From NCBI RefSeq assembly GCF_000265425.1, contig NC_018014.1:372001-436000 (forward strand): 64,000 bases of DNA, written 5' to 3'. The notes beneath the pieces are model-generated. The model was not told the DNA's origin. It made no database searches and saw only the letters and a program-made list of their open reading frames with translations. The first letter of the stretch is position 1. Every line of letters starts with the position of its first letter. This stretch comes from Terriglobus roseus DSM 18391. GTDB lineage: Bacteria; Acidobacteriota; Terriglobia; Terriglobales; Acidobacteriaceae. Below are positions 1 through 8,518 of the stretch, piece after piece. The translations under genes were made by a program, and so were the position numbers.

Positions 1-21
1 GCTTCCCTGAAGGTTGGCTCC

Positions 22-1053
22 ATGAAGAGTTCCTCGAACGTCCTTCGCCGAGGCGCATTGCCCGGCGTGGCTGCTGCAGTTGCTGTTGTGTTCGCAGCAT
101 ACGCGATCCCCGGCGCCATGAAGGTATCGGCTCAGCAGGATCCTGCGGCAGCGCGGCAGCGGCGCGGTGCTCCGGCTGCGGGCGGATCACAAAATGCGAC
201 CGGTGGAGCAGCGGTTGGCCCGGGCGAGGGAGCGCAGGCGGTTGCGGCTGATCCTGAACATGGACAGGCTCCAGCAGGGCCTGCGGCTCGCGGTGGCCTG
301 GTGGCTTATCCCGATCGTCCGAAGGCACCGGCAGCGGTAATTGAGCGCGGCAAGGCGACGTACAGCGTCAACTGCGCGTTCTGCCATGGATCGGATGCGG
401 GTGGTGGATCGGTGGGACCGAACCTGCTGCGCAGCGAAGTGGTGCTGCAGGACAAGAACGGCGAGTTGATCATGCCGATTGTGCATGGCGCGCGCGTTGA
501 AAAAGGCATGCCGAAGATCGACATCAATGACGGCCAGGTAAGTGACATCGCCGCGTGGCTGCATAGCCTGAAGGTCAGCAGCCGTTCGTTAGTGGCAGAG
601 AAGATCAACATCGTGGTGGGTAACTCGAACGAGGGCAAGGCGGCGTTTGATCGTACGTGCGGCTCGTGCCATTCGGTGACGGGTGATCTCAAAGGATTTG
701 CGGCGAAGTACACGGACCCGCGCGCGATGCAGCAGGCGTGGATCATGCCAGGTGGCGCGGGTGGGCGTGGCTTTGGTCCCGCCAGCGGACCTGCAGTCAC
801 GCTGAATGTTCCGCCTGTGACGGCGACAGTTACGCAGGCGAATGGTCAGAAGGTGACCGGCAAGCTGGATGCTATCGACGAATTCTATGTTGCTGTAACT
901 ACGGACGGTGGCGACACGCATCGGTGGACGCGTAACAACGGCCTACCGAAGGTCGAGATCCACGATCCGCTGGCTGCGCACCGTGAGTTGCTGCGCAAGT
1001 ACAACGACAAGGATATTCACGACATTACGGCGTACCTGGTTTCGCTGAAATAA
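22..1053 (+). CDS. Diheme c-type cytochrome, partner of PQQ dehydrogenase
   Basis: Exported electron-transfer protein of 343 aa. An N-terminal hydrophobic segment (residues 14-37) is a signal peptide or anchor, followed by an Ala/Gly/Gln-rich linker. Two heme c motifs are visible: CAFCH at 118-122 and CGSCH at 213-217. Between the second heme motif and the C-terminal helix (LLRKYNDKDIHDITAYLV) sits a beta-rich stretch at about 264-315, which looks like a small inserted domain. The stop is 4 nt before GAGG and the PQQ dehydrogenase start, so the two are co-transcribed; the cytochrome probably takes electrons from that enzyme in the periplasm. The start is only 21 nt into the window, so an upstream start cannot be excluded. 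Confidence 0.85.
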   Translation: MKSSSNVLRRGALPGVAAAVAVVFAAYAIPGAMKVSAQQDPAAARQRRGAPAAGGSQNATGGAAVGPGEGAQAVAADPEHGQAPAGPAARGGLVAYPDRPKAPAAVIERGKATYSVNCAFCHGSDAGGGSVGPNLLRSEVVLQDKNGELIMPIVHGARVEKGMPKIDINDGQVSDIAAWLHSLKVSSRSLVAEKINIVVGNSNEGKAAFDRTCGSCHSVTGDLKGFAAKYTDPRAMQQAWIMPGGAGGRGFGPASGPAVTLNVPPVTATVTQANGQKVTGKLDAIDEFYVAVTTDGGDTHRWTRNNGLPKVEIHDPLAAHRELLRKYNDKDIHDITAYLVSLK

Positions 1054-1063
1054 GAGGATGACG

Positions 1064-2761
1064 ATGCGTACAGCAGTAAAGCTTGGAGTTGCATGGGCAC
1101 TGGCCGCGGGCCTGATGGCCCTTCCGCCGGCCGCACGAGCACAGTCGCTGGATCCTGCGGACATTCTTCATCCGAAGGCGGATAGCTGGCCGACGTATTC
1201 CGGTGATTACAGCAGCGACCGGTATAGCAAGTTGACCGACATCAACACGACCAACGTCAAGGGAATGTCACTGGCGTGGGCGCAGAGGCTGACTGGTGGC
1301 TCGGGTGCGCCGGCTGGTGGCGGCGGCTTTGGACCACCACCACCTTCCGTGAAGACGACAGTGGGCGGCGTGGGCACAATTGAAGCGCCGATGGGCCAGA
1401 TCAAGGGCACCATGATCATGGTGGATGGCGTGATGTATGTCACCACTCCCGATAATGTCTGGGCGCTGGATGCTCGGGACGGGCACGAGTTATGGCACTA
1501 CCTGTGGAAGACGCGCGGCGGCACGCACATTGGCAACCGCGGCGTGGGCATGTGGAAGGACCGCATCTTTTTCGAGACGCCGGATGATTTCTTAGTCGCG
1601 GTGGAAGCGAAGACCGGTAAGGAGATCTGGCACAAAGAGATTGCGAGCTTCGATCTGCAGTACTTCTCGACCGTTGCGCCGATTGTGATCGGCAACCATG
1701 TGATTGTGGGTACGGGTGACGATCTGGATGAGCCGGGTCTTCTCCAGTCGTTCGATCCTATGACGGGCGAGCTGCAGTGGAAGTACTATCCTGTGCCGAT
1801 GAAGGAAGGCGATCCGGGATTGGATACGTGGAAGAACCTGGATGCAGCGTCGCATGGCGGCGGCAATATCTGGGTGCCGGGTGCGTATGACCCGGAGACA
1901 CACCTGTATATCTTCGGCACGGGAAATCCGACGGCGGCTTATACGTCCATGAACCGGGGGCCTGGCGCGAATCTGTATACGTGCTCGCTGGTTGCGCTGG
2001 ATGTTGAGACCGGCAAGATGAAGTGGTACTACCAAACCTCGCCGCACGACACGCACGACTTTGATTCCGCGCAGACGCCTACGCTGGTGGATGGCACGTG
2101 GAACGGCAAGCCACGCAAGCTGGTACTTACGGCTGCGCGTAATGGTTACTTCTTTGTGATCGATCGGCTGACCGGTGAGCACTTACTGACGAGCAAGCTG
2201 GTGGATTCGCCGAATTGGGCGGAGGAGAAGCTGGACAAGGATGGTCATCCGGTTCGCGTTCCTGCGAAGGACTACGATCTGGGCGGAGCGTTGGTGTCGC
2301 CTGCAAATGGTGGCATTGTGAACTGGCCGCCGCCCGCTTACAGTCCGCAGACTGGACTGTTCTATGCGCATGCGCAGGAGAGCTATGCCATGTACTATCT
2401 GTCGACCACGGACCCTCGTGGCGCGATGGGCCTAGGCGGTAAGGATGAGCTGAGTGTGGGATCGCTGGGCAGCTATCTGGTTGCGATGGATTACCACACG
2501 GGCAAGCCGGCGTGGAAGATTCGGTATCCAGGCGTGACGGGCGGTGGCGGCATGAATGGACTGCTGACGACGGCGGGTCATTTGCTGTTTGCGAATGATG
2601 CGCGTGGGAACCTGATTGCGCATGACGCTGCGACGGGTAAGGCACTTTGGCATGCACACATCAATCCGACGAATGCTCCGGAGAGCTACATGCTGGACGG
2701 TCAGCAGTATGTCGTGGTGGGTGCGGGCGACACGATGTATGCCTTCACGCTGCAGAAGTAG
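1064..2761 (+). CDS. PQQ-dependent alcohol/sugar dehydrogenase (quinoprotein)
   Basis: Periplasmic quinoprotein, about 565 aa, with a signal peptide ending near ARAQS. Repeated beta-propeller blades show W-type motifs (for example AVEAKTGKEIWHKEI, ALDVETGKMKWYYQTSPHDT, HDAATGKALWHAHI), typical of the eight-bladed PQQ dehydrogenases. The YYQTSPHDTHDFD segment matches the conserved active-site region of the family. No CxxCH is present, so electrons must leave by a separate cytochrome, most likely the gene just upstream. ATG 1064 is preferred over ATG 1058 because GAGG (1054-1057) is then 6 nt away. The substrate cannot be read from sequence. A Gly/Pro-rich insert near residues 80-95 (GGGGFGPPPP) is unusual. 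Confidence 0.88.
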   Translation: MRTAVKLGVAWALAAGLMALPPAARAQSLDPADILHPKADSWPTYSGDYSSDRYSKLTDINTTNVKGMSLAWAQRLTGGSGAPAGGGGFGPPPPSVKTTVGGVGTIEAPMGQIKGTMIMVDGVMYVTTPDNVWALDARDGHELWHYLWKTRGGTHIGNRGVGMWKDRIFFETPDDFLVAVEAKTGKEIWHKEIASFDLQYFSTVAPIVIGNHVIVGTGDDLDEPGLLQSFDPMTGELQWKYYPVPMKEGDPGLDTWKNLDAASHGGGNIWVPGAYDPETHLYIFGTGNPTAAYTSMNRGPGANLYTCSLVALDVETGKMKWYYQTSPHDTHDFDSAQTPTLVDGTWNGKPRKLVLTAARNGYFFVIDRLTGEHLLTSKLVDSPNWAEEKLDKDGHPVRVPAKDYDLGGALVSPANGGIVNWPPPAYSPQTGLFYAHAQESYAMYYLSTTDPRGAMGLGGKDELSVGSLGSYLVAMDYHTGKPAWKIRYPGVTGGGGMNGLLTTAGHLLFANDARGNLIAHDAATGKALWHAHINPTNAPESYMLDGQQYVVVGAGDTMYAFTLQK

Positions 2762-2778
2762 TTACGCGTTAAGTCAGT

Positions 2779-2804
2779 GGGCCGGGCGAGCGATCGTCCG
2801 GCCC
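2779..2804 (+). terminator. Hairpin terminator after PQQ dehydrogenase
   Basis: Arms 2779-2789 and 2794-2804 pair over 11 bp with one G-U wobble around a GCGA loop. A T-containing stretch (TTCGTCTTT) follows. It sits between the PQQ dehydrogenase stop and the GDPD start. Confidence 0.6.
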
Positions 2805-2861
2805 TTCGTCTTTCATGACTGCCGCTTCAACAGATTCACCACCTCGCAACAAAGGGAAGGC

Positions 2862-4091
2862 ATGCTGGTTGGTATGAACGCACGAATCGCTCTTTCTGCT
2901 GCCGGCGTTGCCGCAGCGCTGCTGCTTTCCGCACCACTCAAGGGCCAGGCTGGCGCATCTACACCCAGTGTGACGACTACAGTGGATACGCCGAACCCGT
3001 GGATGCAGCTGATGACGAAGGCGGCTGCGCATGCGAAGGATCATGGTGCGGCAACGCCGCTGTTGAGTCCCGTGGATCGCAGCGTTGTGCGCATGAAGAA
3101 CACGGCTGCCGATGCGCCGCTGGTGCCGGTAGCGGAGTTGCAGGCCAAGGGAATTCGCGTGGTGCCGTGGACGACGAATGATCCGGAGGCAATGCGCGCG
3201 GTTATTCGGACGGGCGTGGATGGGCTGATCAGCGATCGGCCGGATCTGCTGCAGAAGGTGCTGGCCGACGAGCGTGCGGCGCGGCCCGATGATGCGAAGT
3301 TGAAGACGTTCGTCGTCAGTGCGCACCGAGGTGGACGCGGTCTGCGGCCCGAGAATACACTGCCGTCGTTTGAGAGCGGCCTGGATCAACTGGCGACCGA
3401 ACTGGAGACGGATACGGGCGTTTCAACGGATCATGTTTCAGTAATCTGGCACGATCAGTTCTTCAATCCGCAGGCGTGCCGCAAGGCCGATGGTAGCGAG
3501 TACACGATGGCGAATCGTGTGTACCTTCGTGATCTTTCGTCGAAGGATGCGCAGAAGATGTTTGTCTGCGACAAGGTGCACTTTGGTGCGGACCAGAAGA
3601 ATGATGCTGCGCTTTCGCCGGTGACGGTGGCATTTTCTGCGAAGGAGGGCCGGCCGAATATCTACTCGCCGACTTATGTCGCGGAGCTGTTCCGATTTGT
3701 GCGCTTCTATGTGGAGTATTACTCAGTAGGCCCGGGCAAGGGAACGCCGCAGGCCGAGGAACGTGCTGCCAATGCGCGCACGGTGCGCTTCAACATCGAG
3801 ACAAAGGTTTTGCCGGATCGCCTGCCGCAGGCTGTTGCGGGTGCGCAGGATCCAAACGTGCCGGCGGAGCTTTATAAGAACCAGACGTTGCCGCCACAGG
3901 CGTTTGTCGACGCGCTGACCGGTGTCATCCTGAAGGAACATATGGAAGGCCGCGCTGCGATTCAGAGCTTCGACTTTCGCACGCTGCAACTGATCGAGGA
4001 GCAGCATCCGAAGATACAGACGTTCTATCTGACGGATAACTCCAAGTTACTGTCGAGCGACTTTGTGCCCGCGACATTGCGCTTGCCCTAG
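2862..4091 (+). CDS. Secreted glycerophosphodiester phosphodiesterase, apparently circularly permuted
   Basis: Exported protein of 409 aa (signal peptide residues 1-28) of the GDPD TIM-barrel family, which hydrolyses glycerophosphodiesters with a divalent metal. The catalytic HRGG is at 155-158, EN at 164-165, the E182/D184 metal pair in LETD, and the second catalytic His in HD at 197-198. Oddly, the signature that normally ends the barrel, GIRVVPWTTND (97-107) followed by GVDGLISDRPDLL (118-130), comes before HRGG. The C-terminus stops at the strand before it (IQSFDF...FYLTDN). This is the pattern of a circular permutation, or of a tandem duplication that lost its outer halves. ATG 2862 has AAAGGG upstream; ATG 2874 is possible. 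Confidence 0.8.
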   Translation: MLVGMNARIALSAAGVAAALLLSAPLKGQAGASTPSVTTTVDTPNPWMQLMTKAAAHAKDHGAATPLLSPVDRSVVRMKNTAADAPLVPVAELQAKGIRVVPWTTNDPEAMRAVIRTGVDGLISDRPDLLQKVLADERAARPDDAKLKTFVVSAHRGGRGLRPENTLPSFESGLDQLATELETDTGVSTDHVSVIWHDQFFNPQACRKADGSEYTMANRVYLRDLSSKDAQKMFVCDKVHFGADQKNDAALSPVTVAFSAKEGRPNIYSPTYVAELFRFVRFYVEYYSVGPGKGTPQAEERAANARTVRFNIETKVLPDRLPQAVAGAQDPNVPAELYKNQTLPPQAFVDALTGVILKEHMEGRAAIQSFDFRTLQLIEEQHPKIQTFYLTDNSKLLSSDFVPATLRLP

Positions 4092-4115
4092 GTGCAGGAC
4101 GACGTGCGTTTTGCT

Positions 4116-4145
4116 TTGACGGTCAAGCGGTCGCACGGCTAGAGT
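4116..4145 (+). promoter_or_regulatory. Candidate sigma70-type promoter for VOC gene
   Basis: TTGACG at 4116-4121 and TAGAGT at 4140-4145 are 18 nt apart. Transcription would start at about 4152, only a few bases before ATG 4155, so the transcript would be nearly leaderless. The boxes are imperfect. Confidence 0.4.
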
Positions 4146-4154
4146 GTTGGGGCC

Positions 4155-5060
4155 ATGCGAACAGGTCCGAAGTATCTTCTGAAACTCTTTCTACTGTGTG
4201 CTTCTGCGCTGCCGATGGTGGCGCAGGAGACTCGGCCTGCCATTACTGGTGTGGCGTTTGCACGTTTCTATGCCGCTGATGCTGCGGCGTCGCAGCACTT
4301 CTATGGGGATCTGCTGGGTTTGAATCGACTCAGTTCCGGGAAGGACTCGATCTATCCCGTGAATGATCTGCAGTGGATTGAGGTCGCGCCTCTGCCGGAT
4401 GCGGCGATGAAGTCGCGCATGGAGGCGGTGGGCTTTACGACGCGCAGTGCCGCCGGGCTGGAGCGTTATCTGAAGGCCAAGGGCGTTGCGATTGAGAAGC
4501 CGTTGCATGGGGGTATGTTTGCCGTGCGCGATCCGGAGGGGAACCTGGTCTGGTTTGTGCAGACGAGTGCGAAGAAGATGGTTGCGCACATGAAGCCGTC
4601 GCCTCGGGCGGTATCGCAGCGGCTGATTCATGTCGGGTACGTGGTGAGGGATGAGGCGAAGGAGAACACCTTCTACCAAGACATCCTGGGGTTTCGGCCA
4701 TACTGGCATGGTGGCCGCAACAATGCGCGTAGCTGGGTAAGTCAGCAGGTTCCGGATGGTACGGACTGGATCGAATTCATGCTGAACATACCGGCGGATG
4801 CTTCGTTGAAGTCGGTTGGCGTGAACGATCATGTTGCTCTCGGCACCGCTGACATGGCGCAGGTAGAAGCGGCGATGAAGGCTAATGGCTGTGCTGGGGC
4901 CGAGTGCGGCAAGTCGCAGTTTGGGGCGGACGGCAAGGTGCAGATGAATCTGTACGACCCGGACCTTAGTCGCGTGGAGATGATGGAGTTTACTCCGCGT
5001 GGGACTACTTGCTGCTCGCCGATTCTTGGAAAGCCACCTACGGCGATTGAAGAGCGATAA
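4155..5060 (+). CDS. Secreted tandem-VOC (glyoxalase/dioxygenase fold) protein
   Basis: Protein of 301 aa with a signal peptide (MRTGPKYLLKLFLLCASALP, cleavage near AQE). Two vicinal-oxygen-chelate modules follow: one at about 30-137 (FARFYAADAAASQHFYGDLLG ... DPEGNLVWFVQ) and one at about 153-290 (HVGYVVRDEAKENTFYQDIL ... YDPDLSRVEMMEF). VOC proteins include glyoxalases, extradiol dioxygenases and resistance proteins; nothing here fixes the reaction. Export is unusual, since most VOC enzymes are cytoplasmic. The conserved second-module Glu (VEMMEF) could be a metal ligand. It is a separate unit from the GDPD gene and is followed by a weak hairpin. Confidence 0.75.
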   Translation: MRTGPKYLLKLFLLCASALPMVAQETRPAITGVAFARFYAADAAASQHFYGDLLGLNRLSSGKDSIYPVNDLQWIEVAPLPDAAMKSRMEAVGFTTRSAAGLERYLKAKGVAIEKPLHGGMFAVRDPEGNLVWFVQTSAKKMVAHMKPSPRAVSQRLIHVGYVVRDEAKENTFYQDILGFRPYWHGGRNNARSWVSQQVPDGTDWIEFMLNIPADASLKSVGVNDHVALGTADMAQVEAAMKANGCAGAECGKSQFGADGKVQMNLYDPDLSRVEMMEFTPRGTTCCSPILGKPPTAIEER

Positions 5061-5067
5061 GCGGAGT

Positions 5068-5100
5068 AACAGCCCTTTCATCGTATTGTTGCGGGCTGTT
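5068..5100 (+). terminator. Weak hairpin after VOC gene
   Basis: AACAGCCC (5068-5075) pairs with GGGCTGTT (5093-5100) across a 17-nt loop. There is no T-run, so termination would be weak at best. Confidence 0.35.
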
Positions 5101-5126
5101 TATGGCGGTCGCTTAGGTTTGGCTTC

Positions 5127-8100
5127 ATGCGAACCAAAGGTCTTACATCCATCTTCCTGGCGGCAGTGTGCCTGAGTGCACCGCTGGCCCTTACGGCGCA
5201 GTACGAGAACGGCAGCGTCGTGGGTACCGCGCGGGACAGCAGTGGCGCCGCCATTGCAGATGCAACGGTCACGGTCACCAATCGGGCTACAGGCGTGGCG
5301 AGCACGCGACAGAGCGACGACCAGGGCAACTTTGAAGTGCCGGCGTTGCGTGTGGGGCAGTACGACGTCAAGGTTGAGAAGCAGGGTTTTGCGCCTGCGA
5401 CGGCGACGAACATCACCGTACTGGTTGCGGGTCGGCAGCGCGTAGACATGACGCTGTCGGTGGGTTCTGAGAACACGACGGTCGAAGTCAGCGATATGGC
5501 CCTGGGTGTGGAGACGGATACGAGCCAGCGTGGCGAGACCGTGACGCAGCACCAGACGGTAAGCCTGCCGCTGGTTAGCCGTAACTTCAGCGACCTGGTT
5601 GGCCTGGCTCCGGGTGTGCGTGCGACGGCGAATGGTGTGCAGACCACCAGCAACACCGGCCTGGTCCGCGAGGGTTCGTTCAATGTGAACGGCCAGCGGT
5701 CGATGTTTAATAACTATCTGCTGGACGGCATGGATAACAATGCCTATGGCGAGAGTAACCAGGGTTTCAGCAACGAGATCATTCCGACGATCCCTGACTC
5801 GGTCGCAGCCTTCCAGGTTGTTACGAACAATCCCAGTGCAGAGTATGGTCGCGGCGCAGGTGCCACGATCAACGTGGCTTCGGCGCAGGGTACGAATACG
5901 TTCCATGGCCGTGTGTATGAGTTCATTCGTAACACCAATCTGAATGCGATCGGCTTCTTCAACCCTCCGGGTGGCAAGAAGCCGCAGTTCAATCGCAACC
6001 AATTTGGTGGCAATGTTGGCGGACGCATTGTGCGCGATCATGCCTTCTTCTTCCTGGACTATGAGGGGCTTCGCCAGGTGCGTAAGCAGGTTACGAGCGC
6101 CACGCTGCCCACGCCGAACCAGCTTGCGGGGCGCTTCTCCAAGACCGTGTATGACCCCTATACCGGAACGGCTTATGCGGCGGGCACGTCGATCTTTGCA
6201 TCGCCGAATGTGTCGCCTATTGCGCGGCAGATTGCGGGATTCATCACGCAGCTTGGACCCGGGACGGCTGCTGCTTCGAACTTCACGACACTGCAGCGCT
6301 CCACGAATAAAGGCGACAAGGGCGATCTGAGGCTGGATTGGACGTTTAATCCTCGTAACTCCATGTTTGTGCGCGCGTCCCAGTTGAAGACCAACGCGAT
6401 CGACTACCCGATCTTTGGTCTCCCGCTGGATGGCGCTTCCAATGGTTATCAACGCATTCTGGATCAGCAGCTTGCTGTTGGGTATACGCGCGTGATCGGT
6501 GCGAACCAGTTGCTGGATGTGCGTGTCGGCATCTCGAAGACAAAGGCTGGTAAGTTCTCCACTTCGATCGGTACGAATCCTGGCTTTACCTTTGCGGGAC
6601 TGCCGACGGATCCGGCCGTTGCCGGCGGTATCCCTGGTATCGGCATCACGGGCTTCAGTTCGCTTGGGCGGCAGACGACCAATCCGCAGTTCCAGAACCC
6701 GGCGATCTTCAATCCGAAGGTGAACTACTCGCTGATTCGCGGCAAGCACTCACTGAAGTTCGGCTATGAATTCCAGAAGGTCTGGATGGATGTGCAGGAC
6801 ACGAACCCGCTCTATGGTGGTTACACCTTTGGCGGCGGCTTCTCGCGCCAGTATGTTGGCGGCAAGACGACGGAGACGGCGACCAGCGATAACTATGTCG
6901 CCGACTTCCTCTTTGGATCGTCGAGCATCTACTCGCTCTCAAGTTACTTTGTTGCAAAGCTGCGGACCGTTGCCAACTTTGGTTATGTGCAGGATGACTG
7001 GAAGGTGACGCCACAACTGACGGTGAACGTCGGTCTGCGTTACGAGTATGTTTCGCCTTACAGCGACGAAAAGAACCGCCTGACGAACTTTGATCCGACG
7101 TCTCCGGGTGCTACGACCGGCTCGATCAGTTCCTTTGTCCCGGCTGGTGACGGTAACAAGTACGGCTTCAGCCCGGACAAGAATAACTTTGGACCGCGGG
7201 TTGGCTTTGCTTACTCGCCGGATGGTAAGACCAGCGTTCGTGGTGCCTTCGGCATCAGCTTTGCACACTATGATCGTGCGGGCAGCGGCAACGTTCTTGC
7301 GATCAACCCTCCGAATGCGCTGTTCACCAATGCTTCGCAGGTGGCACCGCAGGCCGGTGGCAGTGCGGCCAGCTATGTGAAGTTTGACGCGGGCTTCCCA
7401 TCCAACACGTTGACCTTCAACCCCGTTACGGCGAACCCGAGCTACATCGACGGCAAGCGTTATCGCGACAGCTATGTCGAGAGCTATTACCTAAGTGTGC
7501 AGCGCCAGCTGGCGAAGAACACCCTGCTGGATATCGCTTACGTTGGCAACCACGGCGTAAAGCTGCTGCAGCTTGCGAACTTCAACCAGAAGGATCCGAG
7601 CAACAACTTCGCTCGTCCGTTGCCGGCGTTCGGCGATATCACGTATCCGATCCGTGAGGCTTACTCGCACTACGATTCGCTGCAGGTGAAGTATGAGCAG
7701 CAGATGGTGGCCGGGCTGACGCTGTTGAACAGCTTTACATACGGCCATGCGCTGGACAATGCGGGCGCGTCGCTTGAGAGCGCGACGCCTGCACCGCAGG
7801 ATATCCGCAACCTGCGCGGCGACTACGGCAACAGCGATTACAACCAGCCGCTCTACAACACGACGAGCCTGGTGTATGACCTGCCCTTTGGCCGCGGCAA
7901 GCGCTTCCTGAACACGGGCGGGATAGTGAATGCGGTACTGGGTCAGTGGCAGGTGTCGGCGATCAACTCGGCAGCGAGCGGCTTCCAGTTCAACATCACG
8001 GATACACCGGTGGCTGCGATCCAGGTTACGGCGAGCAGTGTGCCGAGCTATCGCGGCGGCAATATCTATCGCCCCAACCGTGTCGGCACCAACCCGCTGT

Positions 8101-8462
8101 ACACCATGGACAAGAAGCGCTCGACGGGAACCGCTCTGCAGTACCTGAATGTGGGAGCTTACACGCCGACCAGCGGATCGCCGCTCTCGATCTCCACGAC
8201 GAATCCGTTCGGCAGCCTGGCACGCAATGCAGGCCGCAGCCCCGCGATCAACTACCTAAACATGGCGTTCAACAAGCGCTTCAACACACCGATCGAACGC
8301 TTGAACATGGAGTTCCGCGGTGAGCTTTACAACATCCTGAACCACACCAACTTCTCAACAGCAGGTGGCGTGGCCGGCAGCGGCACGACAGTGACGGGTG
8401 GCACGATCACGTCGACGCTGGATCCGCGTATTGTGCAGTTTGGTCTGAAGCTGATTTTCTAA
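5127..8462 (+). CDS. Oar-like TonB-dependent outer-membrane receptor
   Basis: 1111 aa. A signal peptide (cleaved near LTAQY) is followed by a carboxypeptidase-regulatory-like Ig domain at about 27-105 (VVGTARDSSGAAIADATVTV), a plug domain near 125-245 (LDGMDNNAYGES, NNPSAEYGRGAGATINV) and a long beta-barrel that ends in Phe (GLKLIF), the usual outer-membrane insertion signal. This architecture is the very abundant acidobacterial Oar/CarboxypepD_reg TonB receptor family, thought to import oligosaccharides or other large substrates. The ligand is unknown; the neighbouring GH92 mannosidase on the other strand suggests a glycan but does not prove it. It ends at a strong bidirectional terminator. 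Confidence 0.88.
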   Translation: MRTKGLTSIFLAAVCLSAPLALTAQYENGSVVGTARDSSGAAIADATVTVTNRATGVASTRQSDDQGNFEVPALRVGQYDVKVEKQGFAPATATNITVLVAGRQRVDMTLSVGSENTTVEVSDMALGVETDTSQRGETVTQHQTVSLPLVSRNFSDLVGLAPGVRATANGVQTTSNTGLVREGSFNVNGQRSMFNNYLLDGMDNNAYGESNQGFSNEIIPTIPDSVAAFQVVTNNPSAEYGRGAGATINVASAQGTNTFHGRVYEFIRNTNLNAIGFFNPPGGKKPQFNRNQFGGNVGGRIVRDHAFFFLDYEGLRQVRKQVTSATLPTPNQLAGRFSKTVYDPYTGTAYAAGTSIFASPNVSPIARQIAGFITQLGPGTAAASNFTTLQRSTNKGDKGDLRLDWTFNPRNSMFVRASQLKTNAIDYPIFGLPLDGASNGYQRILDQQLAVGYTRVIGANQLLDVRVGISKTKAGKFSTSIGTNPGFTFAGLPTDPAVAGGIPGIGITGFSSLGRQTTNPQFQNPAIFNPKVNYSLIRGKHSLKFGYEFQKVWMDVQDTNPLYGGYTFGGGFSRQYVGGKTTETATSDNYVADFLFGSSSIYSLSSYFVAKLRTVANFGYVQDDWKVTPQLTVNVGLRYEYVSPYSDEKNRLTNFDPTSPGATTGSISSFVPAGDGNKYGFSPDKNNFGPRVGFAYSPDGKTSVRGAFGISFAHYDRAGSGNVLAINPPNALFTNASQVAPQAGGSAASYVKFDAGFPSNTLTFNPVTANPSYIDGKRYRDSYVESYYLSVQRQLAKNTLLDIAYVGNHGVKLLQLANFNQKDPSNNFARPLPAFGDITYPIREAYSHYDSLQVKYEQQMVAGLTLLNSFTYGHALDNAGASLESATPAPQDIRNLRGDYGNSDYNQPLYNTTSLVYDLPFGRGKRFLNTGGIVNAVLGQWQVSAINSAASGFQFNITDTPVAAIQVTASSVPSYRGGNIYRPNRVGTNPLYTMDKKRSTGTALQYLNVGAYTPTSGSPLSISTTNPFGSLARNAGRSPAINYLNMAFNKRFNTPIERLNMEFRGELYNILNHTNFSTAGGVAGSGTTVTGGTITSTLDPRIVQFGLKLIF

Positions 8463-8482
8463 CTGCAGTTATGTAGTCAATT

Positions 8483-8517
8483 AAGAGGGGCGCGGCGATG
8501 ATTGCCGCGCCCCTCTT
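8483..8517. terminator. Bidirectional terminator between convergent genes
   Basis: A perfect 14-bp stem (8483-8496 with 8504-8517) surrounds a GATGATT loop. T-runs lie on the plus-strand side (TTTTT from 8516) and an A-pair on the other. It serves the Oar-like receptor and the GH92 gene, whose stop codon begins only 2 nt beyond the stem. Confidence 0.9.
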
Positions 8518-8518
8518 T

